Source of the DNA: Gymnodinialimonas ceratoperidinii
GTDB lineage: Bacteria; Pseudomonadota; Alphaproteobacteria; Rhodobacterales; Rhodobacteraceae
DNA: 64,000 nucleotides
Assembly: GCF_019297855.1 (NCBI RefSeq)
Contig: NZ_CP079194.1
Coordinates: 1,971,501 to 2,035,500, forward strand
Reading direction: 5' to 3'
Below, piece after piece: positions 24,760 to 33,263 of this stretch. Numbering within the stretch: the first letter of the stretch is position 1; each line of letters starts with the position of its first letter. A model generated the notes under the pieces. That model was not told where the DNA came from. It did no database searches and saw only the letters and a program-made list of their open reading frames with translations. The position numbers and the translations under genes are program-made.

Positions 24760-27279
24760 ATGGACATCGTTTTGATAACTGCGACCATCGCATCGCTGTT
24801 CGTCATCATCGGCGTGGCGGAGCCGCTCTCGGAACGGGCGCGGCTGCCCTATACCGTGATCCTTGCGCTGCTCGGTATCCTGATCGCGGTCGCAGCGAGC
24901 TTCTTTTTGCGCACCGAATTGACCGATGCGCTGAACCCGGTGGCCGAGACGATTCTGGCGTTGCCGATCCGGTCCAACGTCTTCCTCTACGTGTTCCTGC
25001 CGACGCTGCTGTTTCAGGCCACCCTTGGCATGAACCTGCGGCGGATGATGGACGACTGGGTGCCGATCCTCGTGCTGGCGGTCGTCGCGGTCTTCGTGGC
25101 GACGCTCTCGGTGGGCTACGCGTTGTCCTGGGTCAGCACCTTGCCGCTGGCGGCCTGCCTGTTGATTGGCGCGATTGTCTCGACAACCGACCCCTCGGCC
25201 GTGGTCTCGATCTTCCGCTCAATCTCGGCGCCGCGGCGCCTGTCGCGGATCATCGAGGGCGAGAGCCTGCTGAACGATGCCGCCGCCATCGCGCTTTTCG
25301 GCCTGTTCATGGGCTTCGTCATGATCGGCGTGCCCAACCCCGAGCTCGGCACCGCCGCGCGGCAGTTTCCGATCCTGATCGCCGGAGGCGCGTTGACCGG
25401 CTGGCTCGCGGCCCGGGTGGGGCTGTGGATCATGGCGTCGTTCAGCGTCCACGAGTTGGCCGTCATCTCCATCTCCATCGCGCTGCCCTACCTCGCCTAT
25501 ATCGGGGCCGAGCAACTGGTCGGCGCCTCGGGCGTCATCGCGGTGGTGGCGGCGGGGCTGACGCTGAACCTCGCCGGGCCGGGCCGCTTGCCGCCGCAGG
25601 CCTGGATCAATCTGCGCGAGGTCTGGGACCTGCTGGCCCATTGGGCGGGCGCGTTGATCTTTATCCTCGCGGCCCTGCTGATCCCCCGTCTTCTGGAAGG
25701 GGCGCGGCCCGGCGATTTCATCTTGATCGGTGTCGTCGTGATCGCCGCAATCGCGGCGCGCGCCGTCATCCTTTTCGGGCTGCTGCCGCTCCTGAGCTTC
25801 CTGCGCCTCTCACCCGTGGTCGAGCGTCCCTACCGCACCGCGATCCTTTGGGGCGGCTTGCGCGGCGCGGTGACGCTCGCATTGGCCCTTGCCGTGACTG
25901 AAAGCATCCGGGTGCCCATCGAGGTCAAACGGCTTGTCGGTATCCTCGCCACCGGCTTCACGCTGTTCACGCTGATGGCGCAGGGCTCTACGCTGCGCTG
26001 GATCATCGCGCGGCTCGGGCTCGACCGCCTGTCGCCCATCGACGAGGCCATGGCGCGGCAGGTCGTCGCCGTGGCGCTGCAGACGGTGCGCGAGGACGTG
26101 GCGCGCACGACCGAAGCCTATGACCTGACCCACGATGTCGTGCGGACCGAGGCGAAGAGTTTCGGTGAGCGGCTGGAGAGGGCGGTCAAGGCGGCGGAGG
26201 AAAGCGACGACATCCTCGACCGCGACCGCATCACCCTGGGGCTGATCGCGCTGGCGGGGTTCGAGAGGGACCGGATTCTGCAGAAGGTTCGCGAGGGGAC
26301 GATCTCGGCCAGCATGGCCGAGCAGATCCTATTGGAGGCCGACCGCCTGCTGGAGGCCGCGCGAAGCGGGGGGCGCAGCGGCTATCAGCGCGTCGCGCGC
26401 CGTTCGGTGGCATATGGCCGTGCGATGCGGCTCGCCGTTGCGATCCACACGCGGTTCGGCATCTCGGCGCCCTTGGTGCGGATGACGGCGGACCGCTTCG
26501 AGAAGCTGCTGTCACAGCAACTCATCCTGCGTGACCTCGATGTTTTCATCGACAATCGCATTCGCCGCATCCACGGCCGCCGCGTGGCGGAACTGCTCCA
26601 CGACATGACCGCGCGCCGGATCGAGATGGTGGAAACCGGCCTCGACGGGTTGCGCCTGCAATATCCGGGCTACGCGGAAGAGTTGGAACGCCGCTTCATC
26701 CGCCGCACCGCGTGGCGGATGGAGGAGCGCGAATATATTTCCATGCGCGAGGATGGGTTGATCGGGGCCGAGGTCTTCACGACGCTGACCCAGGACATCG
26801 CCCGCCGCCGCGCCGAGGCCAAGGAGCGCCCCTCGCTCGACATCAGCCTCAAGCGGTTGGAACTGGTGCGCCAGTTTCCGCTTTTCGCCGACCTCGACGA
26901 TCGCGCGCTCCGGCGGCTCAACCGGGCGCTGAAGTTTCGCTATGTCAGCCCTGACGACATCATCGTGCGCAAGGAAAACACGATGAAGAACGTCTATTTC
27001 ATCGCGTCCGGCGCGGTGGAACTGGAAAGCGCTGGCCAGACGTGGCGGCTCGGGCGGGGTGAGATGTTCGGGCAGGTGGCGATCTTGATCAAGAACGCCC
27101 GCCGCGCGCAGGTCCGCGCGATTGCGCCGACGACGCTTCTGGTCCTTGATATCGTCCGCTTCCGCGCGCTGCTCGACCGCAGCCGCGCCCTGCAGAACGC
27201 GGTGCGCGAAAGCGCCGAGAAGCGCGGTATCGATCCGGATCGCTTGCTGGATGATGTGCAAGTGCCGGCACAGGCGTAA
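24760..27279 (+). CDS. CPA1 family Na+/H+ antiporter with C-terminal cyclic-nucleotide-binding domain
   Basis: Inner-membrane cation/proton exchanger, 839 residues. About twelve hydrophobic segments occupy 1 to 410, with the CPA1-type TTDPSAVVSIFR and the following EGESLLNDAAAIALF that contains the ion-translocating Asp. The cytoplasmic tail (about 420-830) ends in a cNMP-binding fold near 700-820 (FPLFADLDDRALRRL, then ASGAVELES and GEMFGQVAIL). This resembles long prokaryotic NhaP/SOS1-like exchangers gated by a cyclic nucleotide. It is a monocistronic gene. Physiologically it would serve pH and salt balance. The nucleotide ligand is not readable from sequence. Confidence 0.9.
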   Translation: MDIVLITATIASLFVIIGVAEPLSERARLPYTVILALLGILIAVAASFFLRTELTDALNPVAETILALPIRSNVFLYVFLPTLLFQATLGMNLRRMMDDWVPILVLAVVAVFVATLSVGYALSWVSTLPLAACLLIGAIVSTTDPSAVVSIFRSISAPRRLSRIIEGESLLNDAAAIALFGLFMGFVMIGVPNPELGTAARQFPILIAGGALTGWLAARVGLWIMASFSVHELAVISISIALPYLAYIGAEQLVGASGVIAVVAAGLTLNLAGPGRLPPQAWINLREVWDLLAHWAGALIFILAALLIPRLLEGARPGDFILIGVVVIAAIAARAVILFGLLPLLSFLRLSPVVERPYRTAILWGGLRGAVTLALALAVTESIRVPIEVKRLVGILATGFTLFTLMAQGSTLRWIIARLGLDRLSPIDEAMARQVVAVALQTVREDVARTTEAYDLTHDVVRTEAKSFGERLERAVKAAEESDDILDRDRITLGLIALAGFERDRILQKVREGTISASMAEQILLEADRLLEAARSGGRSGYQRVARRSVAYGRAMRLAVAIHTRFGISAPLVRMTADRFEKLLSQQLILRDLDVFIDNRIRRIHGRRVAELLHDMTARRIEMVETGLDGLRLQYPGYAEELERRFIRRTAWRMEEREYISMREDGLIGAEVFTTLTQDIARRRAEAKERPSLDISLKRLELVRQFPLFADLDDRALRRLNRALKFRYVSPDDIIVRKENTMKNVYFIASGAVELESAGQTWRLGRGEMFGQVAILIKNARRAQVRAIAPTTLLVLDIVRFRALLDRSRALQNAVRESAEKRGIDPDRLLDDVQVPAQA

Positions 27280-27350
27280 GCGCGGCGGTCAGGGGGCTGT
27301 CCGCACTGCTTCAAAGCTGACCTAGATCAGACGCCCCTCTGCAAACGGAA

Positions 27351-27378
27351 CGGGCGCAAGGGTTTCCCCTCGCGCCCG
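27351..27378. terminator. Hairpin between convergent antiporter and PLP-enzyme genes
   Basis: CGGGCGC at 27351-27357 pairs with GCGCCCG at 27372-27378, with an inner GGG/CCC pairing. It sits between two genes that end toward each other, so a shared terminator is likely. The flanking T-run is weak on both strands, which limits the call. Confidence 0.45.
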
Positions 27379-27414
27379 CTCTATTAAAAAATTTCGTGAT
27401 GCCACAGCGCTAGC

Positions 27415-28683
27415 TCATGCCGCCGCTTCAAGCTCTTCCGTGATCTCGCGCATCGCCTGCAGGAACTGCGCCACTTCCGCTTCCGTGTTGTAGTGGCACA
27501 TCGAGACGCGGATCGCGTCGGTGCGGCCAAGCGGATCGAGGATGTTGCCCGAGTAATGATCCGCCTTGCGCGTGTGGGTGCGGATGCCCCGTTCCCGAAG
27601 CGCCGTCACCACGTCCGGTGAGGCGATGCCATCGACACAGATGCAGACGAGCCCCTCGCGCCGCGGGTTGTCCTCGCCGCCGATGATCGTGACTGCCGCC
27701 ATGTCAGCCAGACCCTTCTGGTTGCCGGTGCCATGGATCATCGCCTCGCAAAGCTGACGCTCATGGGCGTGGATCGCCTTGCCCGCGGCGACGATACGCG
27801 CGCGGCGGTCGTCGCTGTCAGTGAAGTTGCTGCCCAACCAGTCGAAATAATCCACCACGTCCGAGAAGGTCGCGTAAGAGCCAGTGTCGCGGGTGCCGAA
27901 CTCCCACGGATCACCCGGCGCGCCGACAAGGTGCTCGTGCGGCAGGTTGGAGAGCCGGTCGGAGATCCAGGCAATGCCGTAGCCGTGGCGCGAGAACATC
28001 TTGTAGGGCGAGATCACGTAGCCATCGATGTCATAGCTGGCGATGTCGAGCTGCCCGTGGGCCGCGTGCTGGATGCCGTCGACGATGATGAAACACTCCG
28101 GCGCGATGGCCCGGACCGCCTTGGAAATCGCGGCGACGTCCATGCCCATCCCGGTCACCGGCGAGGTGTGCAGGATCGTCACAACCTGTGCATCCGGCGT
28201 CACCTGCGCGGCATAGGCCTCGGCGTCGACGGCGCCGGTGGCGTCGTCATGGGCGATGTAGACGTGTTCCTTGCCCATCGTCTCGGCCCATTTGGCCGCC
28301 GCCGAGCGGCTCGCGGGATGCTCGACCGTGCTGGAGAAGACCTTGCCCTCGGGCGTGCCAACAATTGCCGTGCGGATCAGGCGGAACAGCAGCTCGGTGC
28401 CGCTCTCGCCGACGAAGAACTGACCCTCCGGCGCGTTGAACATCACCGCCATATCGGCCTTGGCCTTGTCGATGGTCGCCACCAGCGCCTTGGCTGCGGG
28501 GTTGTCGCGGCCCTGATTGTCCGGGATCGCGGCGAATTTGCCCGAGGTCTCGACCACCGAATTCAACGTCAGCGCGCCGCCTGCGTTCTCGAAGAATACG
28601 CGCGGCCCGACGAAGGGACACTCGGAAACATGGGCGAAGCGGGCGCGAACCTCGTCGAGGAGGCCGGGCTTGGTCGTGAGCAT
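27415..28683 (-). CDS. Class V aminotransferase (cysteine desulfurase-like PLP enzyme)
   Basis: PLP-dependent fold-type I enzyme, 422 residues. The aminotransferase V pattern is visible: FFENAGGA near the N terminus, STVEHPASRSAA, the PLP-ring Asp in IIVDGIQHAAHG, and the Schiff-base Lys in GYVISPYKMFSRHGYG. I started at ATG 28683, preceded by GGAG; a TTG 33 bases upstream is unlikely. It is divergent from matB. The absence of any Fe-S assembly gene nearby argues against a housekeeping IscS/SufS; an amino-acid lyase or beta-elimination role is possible. Substrate unknown. Confidence 0.82.
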   Translation of the reverse strand: MLTTKPGLLDEVRARFAHVSECPFVGPRVFFENAGGALTLNSVVETSGKFAAIPDNQGRDNPAAKALVATIDKAKADMAVMFNAPEGQFFVGESGTELLFRLIRTAIVGTPEGKVFSSTVEHPASRSAAAKWAETMGKEHVYIAHDDATGAVDAEAYAAQVTPDAQVVTILHTSPVTGMGMDVAAISKAVRAIAPECFIIVDGIQHAAHGQLDIASYDIDGYVISPYKMFSRHGYGIAWISDRLSNLPHEHLVGAPGDPWEFGTRDTGSYATFSDVVDYFDWLGSNFTDSDDRRARIVAAGKAIHAHERQLCEAMIHGTGNQKGLADMAAVTIIGGEDNPRREGLVCICVDGIASPDVVTALRERGIRTHTRKADHYSGNILDPLGRTDAIRVSMCHYNTEAEVAQFLQAMREITEELEAAA

Positions 28684-28933
28684 ATCTGTACTCCAGAAAA
28701 ATAAGGTTGAGGGCAATGTTCATGGCCGCGGATGCGGGGGCGGCCGGTTTTCCGATGGCATCCGTAAGGCGACTTTCCGGGAACGACAAGCAGCCGCCCC
28801 CTTTGGTGGGCCGCCCTGCGACGCGGTGTGGAGGGTCAGGACCTCGTCTGCCACTGGGTTGTTCCATGATCGGAATGCGATAAACCGACCCGAGAGACGA
28901 GACACCCGAGACTATCCGGAGGCACGACACACC

Positions 28934-30448
28934 ATGGCCAACCCCCTCTACGACGCCCTGCTGGCCCGCCACGTCGGGCAGGACACGCCGTTCCTTCACC
29001 TGCCGGACGGCAGCACCGTCAGCCACGGCGCCTTCATGGAGAAGGTGGCGCAGACCGTCTGTGCGTTGCGCGAGTTGGATGTGCAGGCGGGAGACCGGGT
29101 CGCCGTCCATGTGGCCAAGTCGCCGGAGGCTCTCGCGCTCTATGCCGCGTGCCTCCAGAGCGGCGCTGTCTTCCTGCCGCTCAACACCGCCTACACGCCG
29201 TTCGAGCTTGAATATTTCGTCGGCGACAGCGGGGCCTCGCTCTTTGTCTGCGACCCCTCTGAAGCCGAGGCTCTTGCGGGGATCGCGGCGGAGAATGGCT
29301 GCACGCTCCATACCCTCGCCGCAGATGGCAGCGGGTCTTTCGCCGATCTGGTCGAGAGCCAGCCGGTTACCGCCCCGGTGGCCGATCGCGGCCCCGATGA
29401 CCTTGCCGCGCTGCTCTATACCTCGGGGACGACCGGACGCTCGAAGGGGGCGATGTTGACGCAGAATAACCTGCTGTCGAACGCGCAATCGCTGGTGGAG
29501 GAATGGCGCGTCACCTCTGACGACGTGTTGCTGCACGCGCTGCCCATTTTCCACGTCCACGGCCTGTTCGTCGCCTGCAACACGATGCTTCTGGCGGGCG
29601 GGTCGATGATCTTCCAGCCGAAATTCGACGTCGCGCGCGTGATCGAGCGTCTCCCGGACGCAACCACCATGATGGGCGTGCCGACCTTCTACACCCGCCT
29701 CTTGAGCGAGCCTGCCTTCGACCGTGCCCTTACACAGCACATGCGGCTCTTCATCTCGGGTTCCGCGCCGCTGCTGGCCGAGACCCATGAGCGCTTCGAG
29801 GAACGCACCGGTCACCGCATCCTTGAGCGCTACGGCATGACCGAGACCTCGATGAGCACCTCCAACCCCTATGACGGTGCGCGGCGCGCGGGCACCGTGG
29901 GCTTCCCGCTGCCCGGGGTGGAGGCAAAGGTCTGCGATCCCGAAACCGGCGCCGAGCTGCCCCGGGGCGAGATCGGCGTGTTGGAAGTGCGCGGACCCAA
30001 TGTCTTCAACGGATATTGGCAGATGCCCGAGAAAACCGCCGAGGAATTGCGCGCCGATGGTTTCTTCATTACCGGCGATCTCGCCCGGATCGACGCGGAT
30101 GGCTACATCACCATCGTCGGGCGCGGGAAAGATCTGATCATTTCGGGCGGCTACAACATCTATCCCTCCGAGATCGAGATGTTCCTCAACGCTCTGCCCG
30201 GCGTCTCTGAAAGCGCCGTCGTGGGGGCCCCGCATCCCGATCTCGGCGAAAGCGTCGTGGCGGTGCTGGTCGCGGAGGCGGACGTGCCGCTTGATCTCGA
30301 CGCGGTCGATGCAGCCGTGCGCCGCGATCTGGCCGGCTTCAAACGGCCGCGCCACATCGCCGTGATGGACGCGCTGCCGCGCAACACGATGGGGAAGGTT
30401 CAGAAGAAGAACCTTCGGGATCAGTTCGCCGAAGTCTTCACGGCATAG
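28934..30448 (+). CDS. matB: Malonyl-CoA synthetase (MatB-like)
   Basis: Adenylate-forming acyl-CoA synthetase, 504 residues, the size of Rhizobium MatB. The P-loop is YTSGTTGRSKGAMLTQNN (about 157-174), with YGMTETSM, the hinge GYITIVGRGKDLIISGGYNIYP, and the catalytic Lys in PRNTMGKVQKKNLR. MatB converts malonate, ATP and CoA to malonyl-CoA. No malonate decarboxylase or transporter is beside it; the divergent partner is the class V aminotransferase. Malonate or a methylmalonate analogue is the likely substrate, since the overall pattern matches MatB better than acetyl- or benzoyl-CoA ligases. Confidence 0.82.
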   Translation: MANPLYDALLARHVGQDTPFLHLPDGSTVSHGAFMEKVAQTVCALRELDVQAGDRVAVHVAKSPEALALYAACLQSGAVFLPLNTAYTPFELEYFVGDSGASLFVCDPSEAEALAGIAAENGCTLHTLAADGSGSFADLVESQPVTAPVADRGPDDLAALLYTSGTTGRSKGAMLTQNNLLSNAQSLVEEWRVTSDDVLLHALPIFHVHGLFVACNTMLLAGGSMIFQPKFDVARVIERLPDATTMMGVPTFYTRLLSEPAFDRALTQHMRLFISGSAPLLAETHERFEERTGHRILERYGMTETSMSTSNPYDGARRAGTVGFPLPGVEAKVCDPETGAELPRGEIGVLEVRGPNVFNGYWQMPEKTAEELRADGFFITGDLARIDADGYITIVGRGKDLIISGGYNIYPSEIEMFLNALPGVSESAVVGAPHPDLGESVVAVLVAEADVPLDLDAVDAAVRRDLAGFKRPRHIAVMDALPRNTMGKVQKKNLRDQFAEVFTA

Positions 30449-30623
30449 ACGGGCAGGGCGGCTTCGCGGCGCATGAGCTGCTGAGACCGCCGCGTATCCT
30501 CGCGGGGAAACTTGGTATCGTGGTTGCCAGAGGTTCACGCACACCGCTCGCCCCGCTGCCGACGCTCCCTGACAGGCCGCAACCCGTGCCTTGACAGGCA
30601 CCCCCTTGCCGCTGCAATATATT

Positions 30624-30649
30624 TTGAACGCAAAGTTCACAATTGAACA
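30624..30649 (+). promoter_or_regulatory. Candidate IclR operator, copy A
   Basis: TTGAAC, five bases, GTTCA, CAAT, TGAAC: half-sites begin at 30625, 30635 and 30644. The same three half-sites with identical spacing and the same CAAT linker occur at 38096-38121. The site is 68 bases before the first gene of the extradiol/ThDP operon. The IclR protein encoded at 37217-37999, between the two sites, is the natural candidate to bind both. Confidence 0.6.
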
Positions 30650-30716
30650 ATCGCAGATTTGCCAGTCGCTAAGGATGCGCCAATGAGCCGACGTTCGCAG
30701 GTTAACAGGTTCCGCC

Positions 30717-31556
30717 ATGACTGAGGTCAGCCGTCAGTCCACCGGCGAGGTGTCCTACCTCACGCGCTCCGGCTCAGGACCCGTGGTGGTGTTCCTGCAC
30801 GGCATTGGCTCGAACGCGGCCTCCTTCGCGCCGGTCTTCGACAGGCTGCCCGCGGACCTGAACCTCGTCGCCTGGAACGCGCCGGGCTATCTCGACTCGG
30901 CGCCTCAGGCGGAGCCTTGGCCCGTTGCGGACGACTATGCCTGCGCGCTGGAGCGGTTTCTCGACGCCCTCGGCCATCGCCGCGTGCATCTGGTCGGCCA
31001 TTCCCTCGGCACCCTGATCGCCACCGCCTTCGCCCGCCGCGCCCCCGACCGGCTCGACAGCCTGACCCTCGCGGCCGCTGCCAATGGCTACGGTGTGACG
31101 CCGGGGGGCGCGCTCTCCGACAAGACGGCCAAGCGGCTCGAGGATCTCGCAGCGCTCGGCCCCGCCGCGTTCGCCAAGGCGCGCGCCGCCAACCTCGTCC
31201 ACGACCCCGAGGCCAACCCCGAGATCGTGGCACAGGTGGAAGCCGCCATGGCCCAGGTGAACCCGGAAGGCTACGAACAGGCGGTGCGCATGCTCGCTTC
31301 CGGCAACCTCGCTGGCGACATCGGCGCCGTGAAGATGCGCCCCGCCTTCATCATCGGCGCGCAGGACAATGTCACGCCCGAGGCGCAGACCCGGGCCGCC
31401 GCCGATGCGTGGCAAGCGGCCCATGGCGCCGCCCCGCGCGTCACCGAAATCGACCAGGCGGGCCACGCGGTCTACCTGCAACAGCCCGATGCCTTCTGCG
31501 ATGCCCTGATGGCGCAGATCGCCCCCGCCTCATCCCGCAACCCCGAGGGAGTTTGA
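30717..31556 (+). CDS. Alpha/beta hydrolase, meta-cleavage-product-hydrolase-like
   Basis: Alpha/beta-hydrolase of 279 residues. Visible elements are the oxyanion loop LHGIGSN (28-34), nucleophile GHSLG (Ser96), the acid in IIGAQDNVTP, and the catalytic His in QAGHAVYL. First gene of a rightward operon whose next gene encodes an extradiol dioxygenase; an enzyme in this position usually cleaves the C-C bond of the ring-fission product (MhpC/BphD type) or hydrolyses a lactone. The operon continues with 1-8 base gaps or overlaps through the aldehyde dehydrogenase. Identity beyond the fold is inferred from context. Confidence 0.82.
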   Translation: MTEVSRQSTGEVSYLTRSGSGPVVVFLHGIGSNAASFAPVFDRLPADLNLVAWNAPGYLDSAPQAEPWPVADDYACALERFLDALGHRRVHLVGHSLGTLIATAFARRAPDRLDSLTLAAAANGYGVTPGGALSDKTAKRLEDLAALGPAAFAKARAANLVHDPEANPEIVAQVEAAMAQVNPEGYEQAVRMLASGNLAGDIGAVKMRPAFIIGAQDNVTPEAQTRAAADAWQAAHGAAPRVTEIDQAGHAVYLQQPDAFCDALMAQIAPASSRNPEGV

Positions 31557-31557
31557 C

Positions 31558-32466
31558 ATGACCCAAGAGCTCAGATTGCACCACCTGCGCGGCATCGTGA
31601 TGCGCGCGCCGGGCATCACCGCCACCACCCCGTTCTACACCGAGCAATGGGGCCTCCACCTCGCCCATGAAGAGAAAGGCATCACCTACCTGCGCGGCAC
31701 CGGTGAGCAGCCGTTCATCTACGGCCTCAAGGATGATTCCACCTACGGGATCGAATACATCCACTTCGGCATGCCCGACCGCGAGGGCGTCGACGCGCTC
31801 TACCGCCAGCTCGAGGGCAAGGGCGCCGACCTGCGCGGCGCCCCCGGCACGTTCGACGGACCCTTCGGCGGCTACGGCTTCGAGGTCGCGGACCCCGACA
31901 ACCGCCGCCTGCGCATCACCGCCGACATCGAGCTGCGCGAGGCTGACGACACCCACGCCTACCCGCGCAAGATCAGCCATGTGGTGCTGAACTCTCCCGA
32001 CATGGACGGCGTGCAGAAGTGGTACGAGGACATGCTCGGCTTCCGCACCTCGGACTATTCCGCCGACCAGATGGTGTTCCTGCGCTGCGGCAGCGACCAC
32101 CACGCCATCGCGCTCGTGCGCGCACAATACCCCTCGGTCAACCACGTGGCCTTCGAGATGCCCGGCATCGACAGCTTCATGCGCGGCATCGGCCGGATGA
32201 AGCAGAAGGGTCAGGTGCCCAGTTGGGGGCCGGGCCGCCACGGGCCGGGCAACAACCCCTTCGCCTATTTCGTCTCGCCTTCGGGCTTCGTGATCGAGTT
32301 CACCTCCGAGGTGCAGCAGATCGACGAGGAGACCCATGAGCCCAAGGTCTGGTCGCGCAGCGATCCCGAGGCGATGGACCAGTGGATGACGGCGGGCCCG
32401 CCCACGCCGGCGCAACGCGCGGTCATGGCCGGGCGCCCCGATCCCGGCTTCCCGAAGGAGGGCTGA
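31558..32466 (+). CDS. Type I extradiol ring-cleavage dioxygenase (VOC superfamily)
   Basis: Iron-dependent two-domain VOC protein of 302 residues. The 2-His-1-carboxylate triad is present: His141 (ISHVVLN), His196 (VNHVAFE) and Glu247 (GFVIEFTSE); the conserved His/GRH segment before the last strand (GPGRHGPGNN, His228) matches extradiol dioxygenases such as BphC. It would cleave a catechol-type ring next to the hydroxyl groups using O2. A GAGGGAG site precedes the ATG. Two flavin hydroxylases across the IclR gene could supply the diphenol. The substrate is unknown, and a VOC isomerase is a less likely alternative given the intact triad. Confidence 0.85.
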   Translation: MTQELRLHHLRGIVMRAPGITATTPFYTEQWGLHLAHEEKGITYLRGTGEQPFIYGLKDDSTYGIEYIHFGMPDREGVDALYRQLEGKGADLRGAPGTFDGPFGGYGFEVADPDNRRLRITADIELREADDTHAYPRKISHVVLNSPDMDGVQKWYEDMLGFRTSDYSADQMVFLRCGSDHHAIALVRAQYPSVNHVAFEMPGIDSFMRGIGRMKQKGQVPSWGPGRHGPGNNPFAYFVSPSGFVIEFTSEVQQIDEETHEPKVWSRSDPEAMDQWMTAGPPTPAQRAVMAGRPDPGFPKEG

Positions 32467-32468
32467 GC

Positions 32469-33260
32469 ATGGACCTCGGGTTGAAAGACCGTCGCGTCGT
32501 CGTGACCGGCGGCACCTCCGGCATCGGCCTGGCGGCGGTGCGGATCTTCCTGGCTGACGGCGCGAAGGTCGCCTTCTGCGCCCGCGGTGCAGAGCGGCTG
32601 GAGAAGGTCGTGACCGAGCTCTCGTCGGAGTTCGGCGCTGACCGGGTGATGGGGCGCGCCTTCTCGGTGCTGGACGCCGAGGCCGTCACGGGCTTCGCCG
32701 AGGAGGTCCGCACGGCCTTCGGCGGCTGTGACGCGCTGGTAACCAACGCGGGACAGGGGCGTGTTTCGACCTTCGCCGACACCAGCGACAACGACTGGCG
32801 TGACGAGCTGGAGCTGAAGTTCTTCAGCCAGCTGCACCCGATCCGCGCTTTCGAGGGGATGCTGCGCGACAGCGGCGGCGGCGCGATCGTTGCGGTGAAT
32901 TCCCTGCTGGCGCTCCAGCCCGAGCCGCACATGGTCTGCACCTCCGCTGCCCGTGCCGGGGTCCAGAACCTGCTCAAGTCCCTCGCCACGGAACTCGCGC
33001 CTGCGATCCGGGTGAACTCGATCCTCCTCGGCCTCGTGGACAGCGCCCAGTGGCAACGCCGCTTCGAGGCGCGCGAGGATCCATCGCAGTCCCGCGAAGA
33101 ATGGTTCGCCGCGCTCGCGCGCAGCAAGAAGATCCCGATGGGCCGCCTCGGCGATCCGCAGGAGCCTGCCCGCGCCATCGCCTTCCTCGCCTCTCCCGCA
33201 GCCAGCTACATCACCGGCGCCAAGCTTGAAATCTCCGGCGGCGTGTCGCGCTTTGCCTGA
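32469..33260 (+). CDS. SDR family oxidoreductase
   Basis: Short-chain dehydrogenase/reductase, 263 residues. The cofactor loop TGGTSGIGLAA is at 14-24, the NAG-type motif is NAGQGRV, and the catalytic Ser is in VNSLLALQPEPH. The YxxxK position is unusual: the expected active-site Tyr is replaced in HMVCTSAARAGVQNL, where Cys/Thr-Ser and Arg occupy the region. The C-terminal SGGVSRFA is normal. It may therefore be a catalytically altered SDR or a structural homologue. It lies two bases after the dioxygenase gene and is clearly co-transcribed. Confidence 0.8.
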   Translation: MDLGLKDRRVVVTGGTSGIGLAAVRIFLADGAKVAFCARGAERLEKVVTELSSEFGADRVMGRAFSVLDAEAVTGFAEEVRTAFGGCDALVTNAGQGRVSTFADTSDNDWRDELELKFFSQLHPIRAFEGMLRDSGGGAIVAVNSLLALQPEPHMVCTSAARAGVQNLLKSLATELAPAIRVNSILLGLVDSAQWQRRFEAREDPSQSREEWFAALARSKKIPMGRLGDPQEPARAIAFLASPAASYITGAKLEISGGVSRFA

Positions 33261-33263
33261 CCA

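Noticed and set aside
27415..28683. Class V enzyme considered as an IscS/SufS cysteine desulfurase for Fe-S assembly
   Set aside because: No isc or suf genes are adjacent, and the gene is divergent from malonyl-CoA synthetase; only the fold family is supported.
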